From NCBI GenBank assembly GCA_015680685.1, contig MNCI01003606.1:302551-366550 (forward strand): 64,000 bases of DNA, in the 5' to 3' direction. The stretch comes from Gnetum montanum (taxonomy: Eukaryota; Streptophyta; Gnetopsida; Gnetales; Gnetaceae). The notes beneath the pieces are model-generated. The model was not told the DNA's origin, ran no database searches, and saw only the letters and a program-made list of their open reading frames with translations. The position numbers and the translations under genes are program-made. This document shows positions 11,595 to 23,236 of this stretch, piece by piece. Every line of letters begins with the position of its first letter. The first letter of the stretch is position 1.

Positions 11595-11610
11595 TGGCGC
11601 TAGAAGGAGG
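11595..11610 (+). other. primer-binding site of copy A
   Basis: TGGCGCTAGAAGGAGG lies five bases after the LTR end and recurs after the LTR of copy C (TGGCACTAGAAGGAGG, 59455) and in copy B (TGGTGCTAGAAGGAGG, 38512). The first six bases suit a tRNA ending GCGCCA, such as tRNA-Asp, but the rest does not match a tRNA I know. Confidence 0.7.
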
Positions 11611-11941
11611 TTCTTCGATGCCATTTTCTCGTATCAAGGGTAATCCTACACATTGTCTATACCCCATCACCTACTAGCATAGACATGACACCCTTGTGGT
11701 TTTCTATGCATCGTGTGGTGTAGACTAGTCACAACGATGTTTCCTCTAGGACTCGCGAGAATGAAAGCCTCTAATTGTTTACTATACCGTGTTTACTCTG
11801 TTTACCACCCCACACTACTTGCACCTTGTACGATGTAGCAAACCTTCTAGCATAACACTCCTACTTAGCATAGCAAGTGTAACTCCCCAGCATACCCAAT
11901 TTTAGTTTCTCTCTTTTACATTTTCCATCTTACAATAGAAG

Positions 11942-14240
11942 ATGATTCCTGCAACCACTGTCACCACCACCTCAAATCTGGAAGCTCCATACTCAGTCCA
12001 AAACATGATAGGTGCTGAGCAGCTACTCAGCCTGGTGCTAGCACCATGTTAATCCCTTAGACTGGGGCACCTGCACCCGAGTTCTTGGCCTAAGATGTAG
12101 AGCGATACAACTTCCTCTGTGCAAAGGTCCAGGCGAATCTACCCTTGGACCACCAAGAACTCAAGGACAAACATAACTTCAAGTTCCTCCACTAGAATGA
12201 GAGGGAGTTCATCCCTACCCTTGATGTCACCATCCCATTGACTAAAGAATATCATGGGTCTTGGACTAGTTGATGTGAGTTAGTAGGTCTAGGAAAGAAG
12301 ACATAGCATCTCATTATGATGAAGCATTCCAAGATGGATAGGAAGACTTGGACTCCCACTCCAAAGGTGGTGGCTAGACCTATGCTACAGTTATCCCTCC
12401 CACTACTATCTTTCGATTGAACCCACTCTTTCCTTCTAACCCCTTCATGGTTACCACAACCCTGCCACAACCTACACCTTTGTCAGCCATGGGCAGCCAT
12501 CCGGTACATTCAACGTACTAGCAAGTGGGCCCTTCAACTTCTTTTCCAATCACCCTTCCTTCTTAGTCTACCCTAGCATCGTACTCAACGTTAGTCATGG
12601 CTATGCTACCATATGTCCACACTCTACCCATGTCACAATCTCATGTGAGGTTCACCCCTGATTCCTTGTCTACACACATCCCACCACCAATAGCTAACCC
12701 AGTCTCAACCGTGTGGTGGGAACCAACCACTTCTTTCCCCACTACACAACCTTCTCTAATGCCGCACTACATGTCACCCCAAGCACACTAGCTTCTGCAC
12801 ATAGTACAACCAAACATAGGGCTATGGGTCACCCCACCAATCGAGAAAACTACCAACCCCATAGGACCACCAACAGTTGTCGCCCCAACAGCACCACCCT
12901 CTGGGTGGTGGACCATCCAAGTAACACCACTTGTTGGAGTGACTCCAATGGCACCCCCCATGGGACAGGCTTCCACTCCAACAATGTTTCCTATGATGGC
13001 TACTTAGGCATCCTTACAACCCCCTGCAACATCTCCAAGTTTATATCAAGATTTTCGACTCATCCAAACCCTAACTGAAGAAATCAAGCAACTTAAAGCC
13101 ACTAATTCTGACACCATATAGGTCACGGACTTTTACCATGATGATCCCATCAGCCCTGTCATGCCTATGCTCATGTTGCCCCCTAGGGTCCCACTCCCCC
13201 AGTTTACAAAATATAATAGAGAGGGTGACCCCAATGTGCATTTGGTAATGTTTAGATCTGAATCTCTACTGTTGCAACAATGGCCACACACCATCATCCA
13301 TGTCTTTGCCATGTCCCTGATAGGAAAAGCTATGGATTGGTACCATGCACTCCCATGTGCCTCCATTTCCATCCTAGAAGATCTATTAAGCCAATTTGTG
13401 ACTTGCTTCAAATACAACCTGAAACTAGAGGTCACATTGGATCAGCTCATGGGTATCAAGTAAGACCCGCTAGAGTCTATGCAGAGATTCATACAGCGGT
13501 GGACTGCCACTTTGAACAAGATATGTGAGCCTATCGCTAAGGTCCACTTGTTGGCCATCTTTAAGAAAGTAGTAAATGACTTCATTAAGTTAAAGCTTTA
13601 CTACCTAGCCCCACACTCCCTTAGTCAAGCCTTTGCTCAAACCAAGAGCATCCAAGATGCAACCAAAGCTAGCAAAGACCTAACCTATGTCATATAAAAA
13701 AATGCACACATTAAAAAGGACAAAGAAAAGGGCAAGGCTGCAATAGCTACGGTGGCTACTATGGCCAACGAGACCAAGCCCAACAACATCAACAACAAAA
13801 AGGCAACCACAGCACCCAACACCCCACCTACTTCAAGCAACACTAGTCAACCCTCAACATCAACACCTAAGGCGCCAACTCAGCCTAGGCCCAACTTTGA
13901 GTGCAAGGATTACTCTAAGTATACCCCCTTTCCCATTAAGCCTTCATAACTCCTAAAGCAATTACTAGGAGCTGGGTGTATACAGCATAAGCAAATGTTG
14001 GAGGAGGCAATCAAACATCATCAAAGATATTGTGAAATTCTTAGGAACCCCTCCTTGGCCACACCCAATGAGCCACCAATACCTAAGAACTTTCGGCTAG
14101 AATAGTTCTGTGACTACCATCAACTCTATGGTCATGATACAAACTACTCTTTAGTGCTAAAATATGATATCCAATGCATGATTGATCATGGAAAACTAGT
14201 CATGGATGAAAGTAGTCCTATTTGCCTTGAGAAGTAGTAA
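11942..14240 (+). pseudogene. gag: Gypsy gag of copy A (capsid plus CX2HX4H zinc knuckle), broken
   Basis: Gag packages the element RNA. An N-terminal segment around 12095-12240 (YNFLCAKVQ ... REFIPTLD) is shared with copies B and C. A Pro/Ser/Thr-rich linker follows to about 13080. The capsid core (13133-13700) has LLLQQWPHTI, GKAMDWYHALP, FVTCFKYNL and ESMQRFIQRW, matching the Retrotrans_gag pattern. A basic Asn/Thr/Pro linker and the region 13890-14200 come next, ending in FCDYHQLYGHDTNYS (about 14106-14150). This is the CX2HX4HX4C knuckle of Tat-lineage gags, with the last Cys replaced by Ser. Stops such as TAA at 13461 and several frameshifts break the frame. Its Trp codon at 13281 and Gln codon at 13482 are intact where copies B and C carry stops, so A keeps the most readable capsid of the three. 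Confidence 0.8.
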
Positions 14241-14929
14241 ATGCATGTTTACAAGTACTCCCTAAAAGCCAACAACGCAGGGTACAAAATCAATGTTATT
14301 GGCATTGACAAAAAATTAGAACCACCTCAACAACCATTCATGGTGCATGTGCTTCCCTGTAATGCAACAATCTCAACAACGTCACAACAATCATTTGTCC
14401 TTAAGGATCCTCCTCAGGCATCTTCCCTTGCACCCTTTGTGCTCAAAGTTACAATGCCACCCGTGGCAACAAAATAGGAACCATTCGTCATTAAGGTGTC
14501 AAAAAATTCAAGCACCTCTACCACACAAATCCAAGCAACAAAAATGGCACCATAGCCTCCCCATTCAAAAAAATGGGAAGAGCATTCAGCGGATAAAATG
14601 GCTAAGGAATGCACCACATTAGCCCCCACCCCCCCCAGCCTACCCCCTTGGCCTCAAAGCCCATGGCCCCTTCATCACCAACAATCAATAACAATGCACA
14701 CACGCAATCATCACCTTCCTACCCAAGAAAGCCTAATTCCCAACCCGAAACTCCCCCCCCCCCCCTCAGGAGATTCGTCACCTAGGACAAATGGAGGAAA
14801 GAGGTAACAAACAACAAGATGGTGGGCAGGATCTTCTTAATGCCCTCACACAAGTTAAACAGGCTCTGAAATAGAAAAATACAACTTTGAGCCTATATGA
14901 CTTGGTAATGATTCCACTACGCACCACAA

Positions 14930-15720
14930 GGAAATGGTTCACATGTTAACATCCATTCTGGTTGACAAAAACATGTTAGATGAGGAGAAAGCGATCCATG
15001 CTATCATGCTTCCCCCTATAGCTAAGGAACCGCAACCAGCTCAATTGACATTTCATGATAAGTCGATTAAGGATGATCCTGAAAAGGATCAGGTAACAAC
15101 AACACCCATGTTCATCATAATTCGGGTTGGCCAGTATAAGATCCAAAGGGTACACATTGACGATGGGGCCGCTACAAATGTCATTCCATTTTCCATAGTG
15201 GACAAACTAGGTTTGGTTGATCAAATCAAGCCCATGGCAATTTGTGCCTAAAATCGTTCAACAGAGCACATGTAGTGGTAAAGGGAACTGTCCACATTAA
15301 CTTTGTGGTAGGGGACCAATTCCACACAAGCATAGTGTTCATCGTGGTAGAGGAAATGCCTAGGTTCAACCTAATCCTGGGAAGATCGTGTTTGGCCCAA
15401 ATAAGGGCCATTTCCTCACCTATACACCAGGAAATCCACTTACCCTATGTAGGAGGAGAAGTGGTAATCCATGGTGACAAAGTGGCTCCCTGAGCCATAA
15501 ACAACATAGGAGTGAAGCAAGGTTTAAAGATTGAAATCTATGAAAACCAAGCCCCCATTCAAACTGAAATGCATAAACAAGCTGAAACTAGTCCAAATGA
15601 AGAGACAACATGGGCCGAGTTTCCCTTCCAAGCTACAAACGATAACATAGAAGAGCACCAATGTAGGTTCACCTAGCCCTATGCCTCGCCTAACCCATGT
15701 CAAGTTAGGAAACAACTACA
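14930..15720 (+). pseudogene. retroviral-type aspartic protease of copy A and conserved ORF end
   Basis: The catalytic motif reads IDDGAATNVIP, with Asp-Gly at 15162-15167. It is followed at the right distance by FNLILGRSCLAQIRAISSPIHQ (about 15364-15425), the flap-to-C-terminus pattern of plant Gypsy proteases. The frame then runs about 75 more residues through a WAEFPFQ motif and ends with VRKQLHN at a TAA (about 15723). The same tail (WEKLPF in C, WREIPF in B, and a terminal RK motif) ends all three copies, so the ORF was designed to stop here rather than continue into RT. A few internal stops and a frame shift near 15240 are present. Confidence 0.75.
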
Positions 15721-15964
15721 TAATTAAAATTTGCCATACTTCTAACGGTATATGTTTCATTTTACATCTATTTTTTTGTGTGTATAATTCACATGTTTAC
15801 ATTTGGTTCACTATATTACTACTTGCATAATTTACATTTCCCACATTGAGTCCACTATGTGCATCATTTACATTTCACAATGAATTCGTTGTTTACATTA
15901 AGTCAACCGTTTGCTGATTTGCATCTTACGTTGAGCTTGCTTGCTACATTTCCCTTGTTACCAA

Positions 15965-16260
15965 TACCTTAAAGAAGGCCTGAAATAACCTAAAACTAGC
16001 AAAGGCCCAAAATGGCCTAAAACTAGCAATGGCCTGAAATGGCCTAAAACTAGCGATGGCCTGAAATGGCCTAAAACTAGCAACGGCCCGAAATGGCCTT
16101 AAACTACCATCATAGCTAGCCAAGGCCTAAAACTAGCAACTCCACTCCTTAAAATAGATAGAAAAAAATATTTTTCTTTCATTAAGAAATGGCCCAAAAT
16201 GGCCTTAAACTATTACTACCACCTGAAATGGCCTAAAACTAAAATGAGAAGCCCCTAAGG
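15965..16260 (+). repeat. tandem repeat block, left (GGCCTAAAACTAGCAA family), copy A
   Basis: At least eight degenerate units of GGCCTAAAACTAGCAA and GAAATGGCCT, spaced about 20-40 bp. The same repeat follows the gag-protease ORF in copies B (43150-43520) and C (63890 on). Confidence 0.8.
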
Positions 16261-16422
16261 GGCCAAAGAAAAAAAAACAAAGACAAAGAATAAAACTAAA
16301 TATAACACATTAACCAAAGTGAAACAAATCCTTTCACATTATATTCTTCATTCAATGTCAATCAATAATGTTTACAAGAATATTTAAATGTAAAGACAAA
16401 AATAAAATCTCGCGTCGCCACA

Positions 16423-19400
16423 CTATGAGTCTTCACCCACACCACCATTCCCTATTTCACTGGGTCCTACATCTTCATTCGGATCCTGTGTAAGAAAGAA
16501 AATAAAACAATGAATCAAAGCTACAACAAAGGCTTCTATAAAATAAACTATGACACAATAAAAAGTGACTAACGCAAGATGGCCCCATGTCCATTTTCGA
16601 GGGTATCCTATCCATGCCAACCACAAGATGTCATAGGATCTCCTCCTCAATGAGGTTGGCCAAATTCCTATCTCCTAGATCAGCACTTGCTGCAACCTTC
16701 CCTTTTTCCACAGCTATCCATCTAGGTGGTCCTAGGGAAAAGGTGGCAATGGTGATCTCCTCGGCAAGTAGGGTCATTTCCCTTTCAGGAGATTCACTGA
16801 TCATCACCTATTGCATGAACTTTTCATAAGCTCTAGAAGCATCAATGACATCAAGGAATAGCTTGTGGGTATGCAACTCAATAACTACAAATTGGTTTTG
16901 TTTACGATAGGCAGAACATTCCATTTTATACATATGTTTTTGGTTCTTTTGTGCCTATCCCCATTCCTAAACCTTTATGCTATAATCCTTCCAGTCTTGG
17001 TTCTTTTGGGCTAGAAGGTCCATCTGCATGCGTTGTTCAATGATCTCGTGAGTGACCTCATTTTTACTTTGTACAGCTATCCAATATCTTTTGTAGTCAA
17101 TGACTACCGTATGCCGACTGCCATCAAGAGTGTCACAGGCCAACAAAACTTCATTCCTAGATTGGAGATCCCCCACCTCAGTGGTTAGGTTGGCCTTCTC
17201 TTTCTCAAGTTTCTATACCAGCTTCTAGAGGTCCTCATTTACACACCTACACTCCCATCAGGAGCATGCCGAGTGCAACGCACATTTGCTTGCTCCATCA
17301 TATATGTGATGAGGTTCCTTGGCTACCTTTGGTGGAAGTTCAGGCACGGCGTCGACCTCAATGACTTGTTTAGGATCCCACTTGAGATGAGAGACTACCA
17401 ATCATACATGGAAGATCATTAGTCATAGTGACATAGCAAAATTGCAATAACGTAGAGAGCCTAGCATAGCAATTTTAACATACCAATCTCTACATCGATC
17501 TTCCTTAGGCAATTGATCATGTCATCAACCACCCCCTCCATAAAAGTGAATTTGTTGGGGGTCTTGGTCTAGGGTCAAAGACGGATTGAAGAAGAAGGGC
17601 CAAGGGCATCAACAGTGGTGTCCACTACACAATAAAACATGTTAGCTATGGTGGAGATGATAACAACAAAGCTGATGAACAACATAAACAATAGTGTAAA
17701 GCTTCTACCTAGCAAATCCTTAGGGGTGATAGCGAGGGGGTAACCCATTGACACACAATCAAACAAGTAGTCAAACTCACAAGCATCAAATTGGATCCCC
17801 TCTCTTTCTAGTTGACCCAAAAGTGTGGTGGCATCATCAACACTCATGTGCCCCTCAGGTACTGAACCATATTCTACAAAAGGGTCATCGATAGGGGCCT
17901 CTTCCTCTATAGCAAGGGCCTCTTCTTCTATAGTTGGGGCCTCTTCTTCCTCTTCAGTAGGTGCCCCTTCTCCAAGGGCCAAAACCTCTTCCTCTTCTTC
18001 TTTTTCTGCTGATAAAGCATAATCACAGTAGGTAGGATACTCCAACTTGAAATAGGCACTATACTATGCGATGCTACATAGCGTAGCAAGTGCTATGCTA
18101 ACAAAATAGTCAAGTACACTTACCAATTGGGGGCTGCACTCTGTGAACTTTGATTCGTAGCTTTTTCCCTTTCCCATCATTTGTACAGGCAGTTTCCTCG
18201 GCAGGATGAGACTTCTTACACTGCATTCTAGTCTTCACTATTTCTACAATGATGCATTCCCCACTTAACACATTTCCTATGTTAATAGGAGGTACGTCTC
18301 ACATATTTTCTCAAGAACAAAAGGGTCATGCCACCCGATCCCTCGTCGTTATTGAAAGTCATGCCTTGATAGCTTCTAGGAGGTCCTAGGATTGGGTGGT
18401 GTAGAAAACCTAGCAAATCCATGGCTTGGATATCTAATTACGATTTTGCTATACCTAGGCACCATTCTCATGGACTACTAGGAATTCTGTGAACCAATGC
18501 AAGCAAGCTATGAAGAAGATGTAGTGCACATTGAAACAAGAGTCAAGATTCTCACGAATCTTGACCATTTTAGTGCGCAAGCCCTCTAAAAGGTACCTAG
18601 CCTAGTTATAATGGGTCCCTTCCTCCATGACCTTCCTCATTATCCAAGCCTACTCCACTCCAATGATTTTTCCTTGGGAAAGTAGCTTGGGGAAAGTATG
18701 GGCATAGAATACAGGGTAAAGTGTTTGGGCCACTGCTAGTTTGACTTTGTGGATGTAAATCTCCTTTCAGTCCTTGCTTATCCCTAGCCATTTCTTGATA
18801 TCCCCTGGATGGTTTGCATCTTTCCTAGATTTTTCTCCTACAGGGAGACCATCATAAGGGACACCGAAAAGATCTACAAATAGTTGGTTGTTAATTTTGA
18901 ACACCACCCACACATTGTGAACATGTGTGCAGAAGTGGTCAGCCTTCTTGGAGAAGGAATTGGCTAGGGAAAGCATTTCTATAGTCGGGACACTTGGATT
19001 TACAACTAGAAATAAATCCATGAGCCTAGCCTCCTAAATGTTGTGAAAAAGGGTGGTTGTGGCCCCATTGCAGAGCCAACGCTGAGTCTCCTCCACCTCC
19101 CCATACTTGAAGAAGAGGTCTATCTCATCATGCCCAGAGGTGATTACTATGACCTCTTGGGATTCCCTCATTACTGTATAGGTTAGTGACAAACAAGAAA
19201 GTTAGCAAGGGCAAAAAGCACATCATCACTTGAAGACATAAGAACAAATGCAAGGTTTAACATACCAAGCTTAAACGACATAGGAAATGCTGGAAGTTCC
19301 ACCATAACGTCTTCAACGGTAATTGGACAGCATGATGCCCATTCACTATCCAATCAGCCAACTTCCTTACATTTCCCATAGAACAGGGAATACCTAGTTG

Positions 19401-21147
19401 GATAGGCTTTAAAATCAAACCCAAGTTGTTTTATAACACCAGCATGCATGTTCTCAGTAGAGGAGAACTCTTGCAAAGCCATTTGGGCCAACGCCAAGGT
19501 ATCCATGTTACTGTGAAGACCACTCTCATCAATATAAAACCTGGCAACATATAAGAATACAATACCCATTTTTTTCTAGTGTAAGGCAAATCAATCAACA
19601 TGATTAAAATACCTTCACAGGACTCACCCACCGACATAGTAAAAGGTTCCAGGTGGGTTCTGAAAGCAGGTGCCCATGTGACGTGCAATGCATAATGTGT
19701 TGTATAAATGGTAGCATTTGTATTCAAGCATGTTCCAGATCCAACTCAGGCACCTCAAGTCCCTTGGGTGCTGATCTGAGCCTTCTGCCCCTTCACCCTC
19801 GATCGATCCATCAACCATGAACTTTAGAATGCCCTAGTTTGCCCCAGGCAACAACATTTCTGTAAGTACAACCATTGTCTCAGCAGATAAGTGTGACCAC
19901 ACGATCACACTAAAATGGCAAAGGAGAAACTCTAGGAAGTCCTATACACCCTCCCAGAACTAGACCTCCTGCTATCCTACCCGTGCATGGGGTGGAGGGG
20001 CATTGGCCACAGGTTTGCTAAGGTAGCATAGGACTCCTACCACCTCAAGGATGATCAAAATGGGTTTCAACATGACCCTGCATGACAAAGCATCAAGCGT
20101 TAGTATTATGTTCAGGTAAAAATCACTAATGTAGCATAGCATAACCCTCTATTTATAAATTTTTCTTTGGCATCAAACAACATGTCCCGGTAAAACAAAA
20201 TTAAACATTACATGCAGCATAACAAAGTATTACCTATAGCGTAGCGTAGCAGCTAAACCATGCGTAGTGTAGCATAGGCCTACAACCTACAAAGTAACAG
20301 TTATGTGCTGTGCAACACAGCATAGCAAACATGCCTTGTATAGCATAGCGTAACAATTACACTTTTGCACAAGTTTGACAGCTATAGTACGTGCAATGTA
20401 GCAAGACAACTGCACCCTGTGCAACATAAAAATGGAACATGTAGTGTAACAATGAACAAGTGTTGTAGTGTAGCAAATTTAGTAGCATAGCAAACTTAAC
20501 AATGTAGCAGCGTTACAAGCTTAATAGTATAGCAATGTAACAGGTTGCTAATGTAACGGCCCAAGGGCTTGTCAATATAACAACATAGCATAACAACAAC
20601 AAAAATATTATAGTCTAACAGAACTCATAGAGCTCTCATTGTTCCAACCCTGCCCTACCACACAAAATAGCTCATGCTACACTATGCTAGGCATGTGCCA
20701 CGCTACTCCAAAACTTTGCAAACATGTAAACTACTCTAGGGCGATATGCTACACCAAACGTACGTTATGCTAGAACTGCCCAAACCCCTGCGATAGTGCA
20801 ATGACCATTCTTAACAATGGCCACTGAGGTGGTATCACATGCAATCGTAGCGTAGCGATCATACAGCTGCTATAGCCAAGTAGCAACAACCACGGCATAG
20901 TGGCCAAAATAGTAACAAAACCAGTGACAATAGTTGCAAAAAATGACAATAGTAACAGCAATGGCAATCTAACCCGATGCATCACATAATGGAAACAAGG
21001 GTAGCGTAACAACTTACCGGTAAATGGAGCCTCTTGTCGCTCCTCAACACATGCCTTAGAGAGGCATCCTAGAGTGTCTTTCACTTCATCCACCTTAGCT
21101 AGTCCTCGATGCTTGCATTCACTTTTGCGCGGCATTACCTCATTCAT
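16423..21147 (-). pseudogene. antisense spliced gene of eight exons carried by copy A; function unknown
   Basis: The gene reads opposite to the element. Exons by splice-site and coding inspection: 21018-21147, 19613-20077, 19266-19575, 18124-19173, 17709-18045, 17484-17624, 16574-17394 and 16423-16485. Donors include CCG/GTAAGT, TTG/GTATGT (twice) and TTG/GTAAGT; acceptors include TATACAG, TTGTGTAG and TTACACAG. Several joins keep phase, for example exons 5-6 and 6-7. The protein has a short basic start (MPRKSECKHRG), a hydrophobic globular part, and a conserved block in exons 2-4 (CFQNPPGTFYYV; PSVPTIEMLSLANSF; FVDLFGVPYDGLP). An extremely acidic Glu/Ala repeat follows in exon 5, then a coiled coil in exon 7 and an acidic Gly/Asp tail. 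Stops are mostly TAG. No family was recognised; the exon 4 block faintly recalls plant-mobile-domain proteins. It is a pseudogene or at best a decayed gene. Confidence 0.72.
20090..20970. repeat. intron 1 of the antisense gene, saturated with TAGCATAGC/TAGCGTAGC words
   Basis: Between exons 1 and 2 lie dozens of GTAGCATAGC, GTAGCGTAGC and AATGTAGCAA words, the same vocabulary as the copy A LTR. No coding potential is seen apart from chance open frames. Confidence 0.65.
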
Positions 21148-21424
21148 AAATTAGCTCTATCAACTGTTACGCTACGCTTGTCATGCTTTCTTTTAGTTCG
21201 ACCACGCTACACTCTAAGTATGGGCTCTGACAATGAAAATGACAAGTTTACCAGGGGCTAATCCCCTATTTATAGTCAACGTGGTAAAATACTTGTTACT
21301 TTCATGTTCCAAGTAATGCAGGACACTACTGTAGCATAGCCCCACTATAGCGTAGCACTCATCAATAGCATAGTAAGTGGACCCACCAAAATTTTCTCTC
21401 TGTATTTACAAATTTTAAACTTAT

Positions 21425-21810
21425 TGATGGTCCGCAAAGACCTTAAACTAGCAATTTTAAAATTAGTGATGGTCTCCTACAACCTTAAACTGGCCATCCA
21501 TTATCCACTATGACGTAAAACTGGCAAAGAACATTCACTATGACGTAAAACTAGCATAGATAGTCCGCTATGACTATAAACTGGTAGAGCACATCCTTGG
21601 GCTATGACATAAAATTAACACCCACAGCATGGTCCACTACGACCTTAAATTGATCATCTACCATCCACTACAATGATAAACTAACACAGCGATCTACTAG
21701 GACCTTAAACTAGCATAGCGGTCTACTAGGACCTTAAACTAATACATTACAATTTGCTAGGACATTAAACTAGCACATCCGATGGTCTACCAAGACCTTA
21801 AATTGGGTTC
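21425..21810 (+). repeat. tandem repeat block, right (CTACGACCTTAAACTAGCA family), copy A
   Basis: About ten degenerate units ending in CCTTAAACTAGCA or ACGTAAAACTGGCA, spaced 25-45 bp. It is clearly related to the left block and lies on the other side of the antisense gene. Confidence 0.75.
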
Positions 21811-23236
21811 GCAGTGCAACACCCCCCAGCTCACATCCATGACCCTATGAACAAGTGAGTGTGCACACTTTTGAACTCCCTGGACAACATGGGGTGGGAC
21901 ATTGCAGTTCCAGAATATAGTTCACGATGCTAAGAAAAACCCTCTAGAACACATGCAGCGTCACTATCCTTGGCATCTTGTTGATCTTTTGGAGATGTAG
22001 TTAACATCTTGCTAATCTTTTGGAGCTACCGCTACCACAACCACTCATCTTAGTAGTAGCTCTTGTTGTTAGCACCTACTACTAGAGTCTCAGCACTATT
22101 GTGGCCTAGCCACAAGGTTGTCATCCTCTAGCCCTCGTTGTCATCCAAGTCCAAGAGATTTTTAGCTGTTAAGCTTTCCACCTTGCAACTGGACTACATG
22201 ATGTTTTCCTTGGGCGAGGAATCTTGAGCACCTACATCACCACTACTCCTAGTCTCTTCAATGCCACTATTTCTAGCCTTCCATGGCCAGGATCTATGCA
22301 GGCCTTCCTACTTTGGACATCACACACCTCAACAACAATACTCACCATTCCAGCGGTGTCTAAAGCAAGCGAGACTTTGTTCTCACTTCACTTCATGGTC
22401 ATTTTTCAGGTTTTCTCTTTGTTGTATTTGCAAGATACAAGCCAAGATGGCATCGTTCAGAGATGTGTTTCACCATGCAAACCAAGGCACTACATTGCTC
22501 TGAAGTATCCACTTTGATTAACCTCACTGCTTGAGAGTACATGTCCTACTCCCCCTTTTTAGCCAATTTATCCTCCATTCCTTATATACTTCCAATTTTT
22601 CATATTCTCTTTACAAGCTTTCCCAATGCACAAACCCCTTCCACATGCCTAACCATCAAGTCCATGATGGGCATAATGCAACTCGTCCCATGGAAAGCAT
22701 CTGTAGGTAGGTCAAAACCCCACATGGATGTAACATAACTCATCTTGGGGAGGAAACACTTGTCCTAAAATAACAGGTTGTTTGCAAGTGAACATGGATG
22801 TACAGCAAAGGAAAGGCACAAAAAAGAAAAAAAGAGAAGAAAATCTCAAAAAAATGCCACATTACAACTTGAAACTTTATGATCACTTTGGCTATAAATT
22901 GACCATCTCTAAGCACTCTGGTGAGAGGTCAAAGGCTAACAAAGAAAGACACCCATGTGTGCTAACTCCCTCATAAGGACTCTAATAAGGAATCATGTTA
23001 TGGCAATAGTTTCTCAAAGTGTTGCATCTCACACTCATTTCTTTCCTAAACCTATTTCCTCAAATCCACCACTTACCCCTTTCCTCACATCACTCTCCTA
23101 GCACTCTCAAACGTAGCAGAGTGTCATCCAAGTAGGCATTGAAGAGTGGTATTGGTGTCTAGTTCCTCATGGTGTTTCGTTTTCTTTGTCGACGTCTCTC
23201 GAGTAGATCCTCCACACATCAACAAATAGGGGCCAT
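21811..23236. other. non-coding tail of copy A before its 3' LTR
   Basis: No gene was recognised. The open frames at 22224-22517 and 22261-22503 overlap in different frames and look like chance. The purine-rich AAATAGGGGCCAT (23225-23236) before the LTR could be a polypurine tract. Confidence 0.5.

Noticed and set aside
12788-12976. Minus-strand frames inside gag (also 13133-13435, 15226-15411, 61166-61414, 62970-63251)
   Set aside because: Shadows of the gag and protease coding strand, which carries the family motifs.
15965-16260. CRISPR array (regular short repeats)
   Set aside because: Units are degenerate, spacing is uneven, the spacers are themselves related, and the context is a plant retrotransposon.
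16587-16829. Plus-strand frames opposite the antisense gene (also 17825-18022, 44210-44548, 44529-44843)
   Set aside because: They are complements of exons of the minus-strand spliced genes; the Ser-rich one mirrors the Glu-rich exon.
19354-21147. Host gene disrupted by the retrotransposon rather than carried by it
   Set aside because: The homologous gene lies at the same place in copy B, inside an independent insertion, so it belongs to the element family.
22224-22517. Two overlapping plus frames before the copy A 3' LTR
   Set aside because: Different frames of the same DNA, no motif and no counterpart seen in copy B.
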